Positions 6,321 to 6,891 of a DNA stretch of 6,891 bases are shown here, in pieces. Numbering within the stretch: the stretch's first letter is position 1; every line of letters starts with the position of its first letter. Location of the stretch: positions 1-6,891 of the forward strand of contig DOFS01000305.1 of assembly GCA_003523945.1 (NCBI GenBank). The letters are read 5' to 3'. This stretch comes from Nitrospiraceae bacterium. GTDB taxonomy: Bacteria > Nitrospirota > Nitrospiria > Nitrospirales > UBA8639. The notes under the pieces are model-generated. The model was given only the letters and a program-made list of their open reading frames with translations, searched no databases and was not told the DNA's origin. A program made the translations under genes and the position numbers.

Positions 6321-6891
6321 ATGTCCGAAGCGACACCCCATCTGACACAAGAAGAAATACGGCTCGAAGAATCTAAAAAGCGAACGGTGCATTGGAAACG
6401 GTGGGGACCTTACCTGAGTGAGCGGCAATGGGGCACGGTCCGTGAGGATTACAGCCCTCATGGAGACGCATGGGAATACTTCTCTCATGACCAATCACGT
6501 TCACGGGCCTACCGGTGGGGCGAAGATGGCATCGGGGGAATCTGCGACCGCCACCAGCAGATTTGCTTTGCGCTGGCGCTCTGGAACGGCAAAGATCCCA
6601 TTCTGAAGGAACGGTTGTATGGATTAACCGGGAACGAAGGCAATCACGGGGAGGACGTCAAAGAATATTACTTTTACCTGGACTCCACGCCGACGCATTC
6701 CTACATGAAGTTTTTATATAAATATCCCCAACACCCCTTTCCCTATAACCAATTGATGGAAGAAAACCGGAAGCGCGGCAAAGACGATTGGGAATATGAA
6801 TTGATGGACACGGGTGTCTTTGATGACAACCGGTACTTCGACGTGTTTATCGAATATGCCAAAGCGACGCACGAAGACATCCTCATCCGGA
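6321..6891 (+). CDS. MGH1-like / GH63-type glucosidase (partial, N-terminal 190 residues)
   Basis: The frame is open from the ATG at 6321 to the right edge. AGGGAG at 6307-6312 lies eight bases before the ATG, and an in-frame TAG at 6306-6308 excludes an earlier start. The N-terminus carries the hallmark stretches of this conserved bacterial family: [20 protein letters not shown] (34-53), [17 protein letters not shown] (65-81), [20 protein letters not shown] (83-102), [20 protein letters not shown] (104-123) and [14 protein letters not shown] (124-137). Full-length members have roughly 870-900 residues and an (alpha/alpha)6 catalytic barrel, so the catalytic acids lie outside the window. They act on alpha-glucosides or glucosyl/mannosyl-glycerate-like substrates in the cytoplasm; the exact substrate is unknown. 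There is no signal peptide. The family call is firm because of the long runs of matching residues. Confidence 0.92.
   Translation, partial: MSEATPHLTQEEIRLEESKKRTVHWKRWGPYLSERQWGTVREDYSPHGDAWEYFSHDQSRSRAYRWGEDGIGGICDRHQQICFALALWNGKDPILKERLYGLTGNEGNHGEDVKEYYFYLDSTPTHSYMKFLYKYPQHPFPYNQLMEENRKRGKDDWEYELMDTGVFDDNRYFDVFIEYAKATHEDILIR

Noticed and set aside
6084..6494. 136-codon minus-strand frame
   Set aside because: It overlaps the start of the glucosidase gene, whose frame is strongly supported, and its sequence has no recognisable domain.

Overview
The window looks like chromosomal DNA of a free-living Gram-negative bacterium with a GC content near 50% by eye. Two proteins carry export signals, the genes are widely spaced, and a short interspersed repeat of the 'CCTGAG...GAAGGA...GGATGAC' kind lies between genes. 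Such repeats, together with a GH63/MGH1-like glucosidase, would fit Nitrospirota or a similar environmental lineage, but the sequence alone does not fix the taxon.

Left part (1-991). A minus-strand gene for a secreted or membrane-anchored acidic protein of unknown function runs off the left edge. Upstream of it lies a perfect 16-bp palindrome that carries a TTGACT hexamer on each strand. Next comes a stretch that appears to be coding in changing frames, ends in a convincing C-terminus, and is followed 33 nt later by a textbook rho-independent terminator. I read this as the frameshifted remains of a small gene, possibly NTF2-like.

Centre (992-4117). One large minus-strand gene encodes an 830-residue protein with an N-terminal DUF4062 (TIR-related) domain, a charged linker and a long alpha-helical HEAT-type repeat region. 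No P-loop NTPase is visible. It has no gene partner on its strand inside the window. The architecture is that of an effector joined to a recognition or scaffold region, and this is the best candidate here for an undescribed defence or signalling protein.

Right part (4118-6891). A plus-strand gene encodes an exported M20-family zinc metallopeptidase with every metal-binding residue present. It is followed by a 120-bp repeat element with inverted ends and a second, smaller repeat-like hairpin. After a possible small ORF comes the start of an MGH1-like/GH63 glucosidase gene that runs off the right edge.

The genes do not form one evident operon or pathway. The peptidase and glucosidase are ordinary catabolic or housekeeping functions. 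The DUF4062-HEAT gene sits between them as an isolated accessory gene, divergent from the peptidase.
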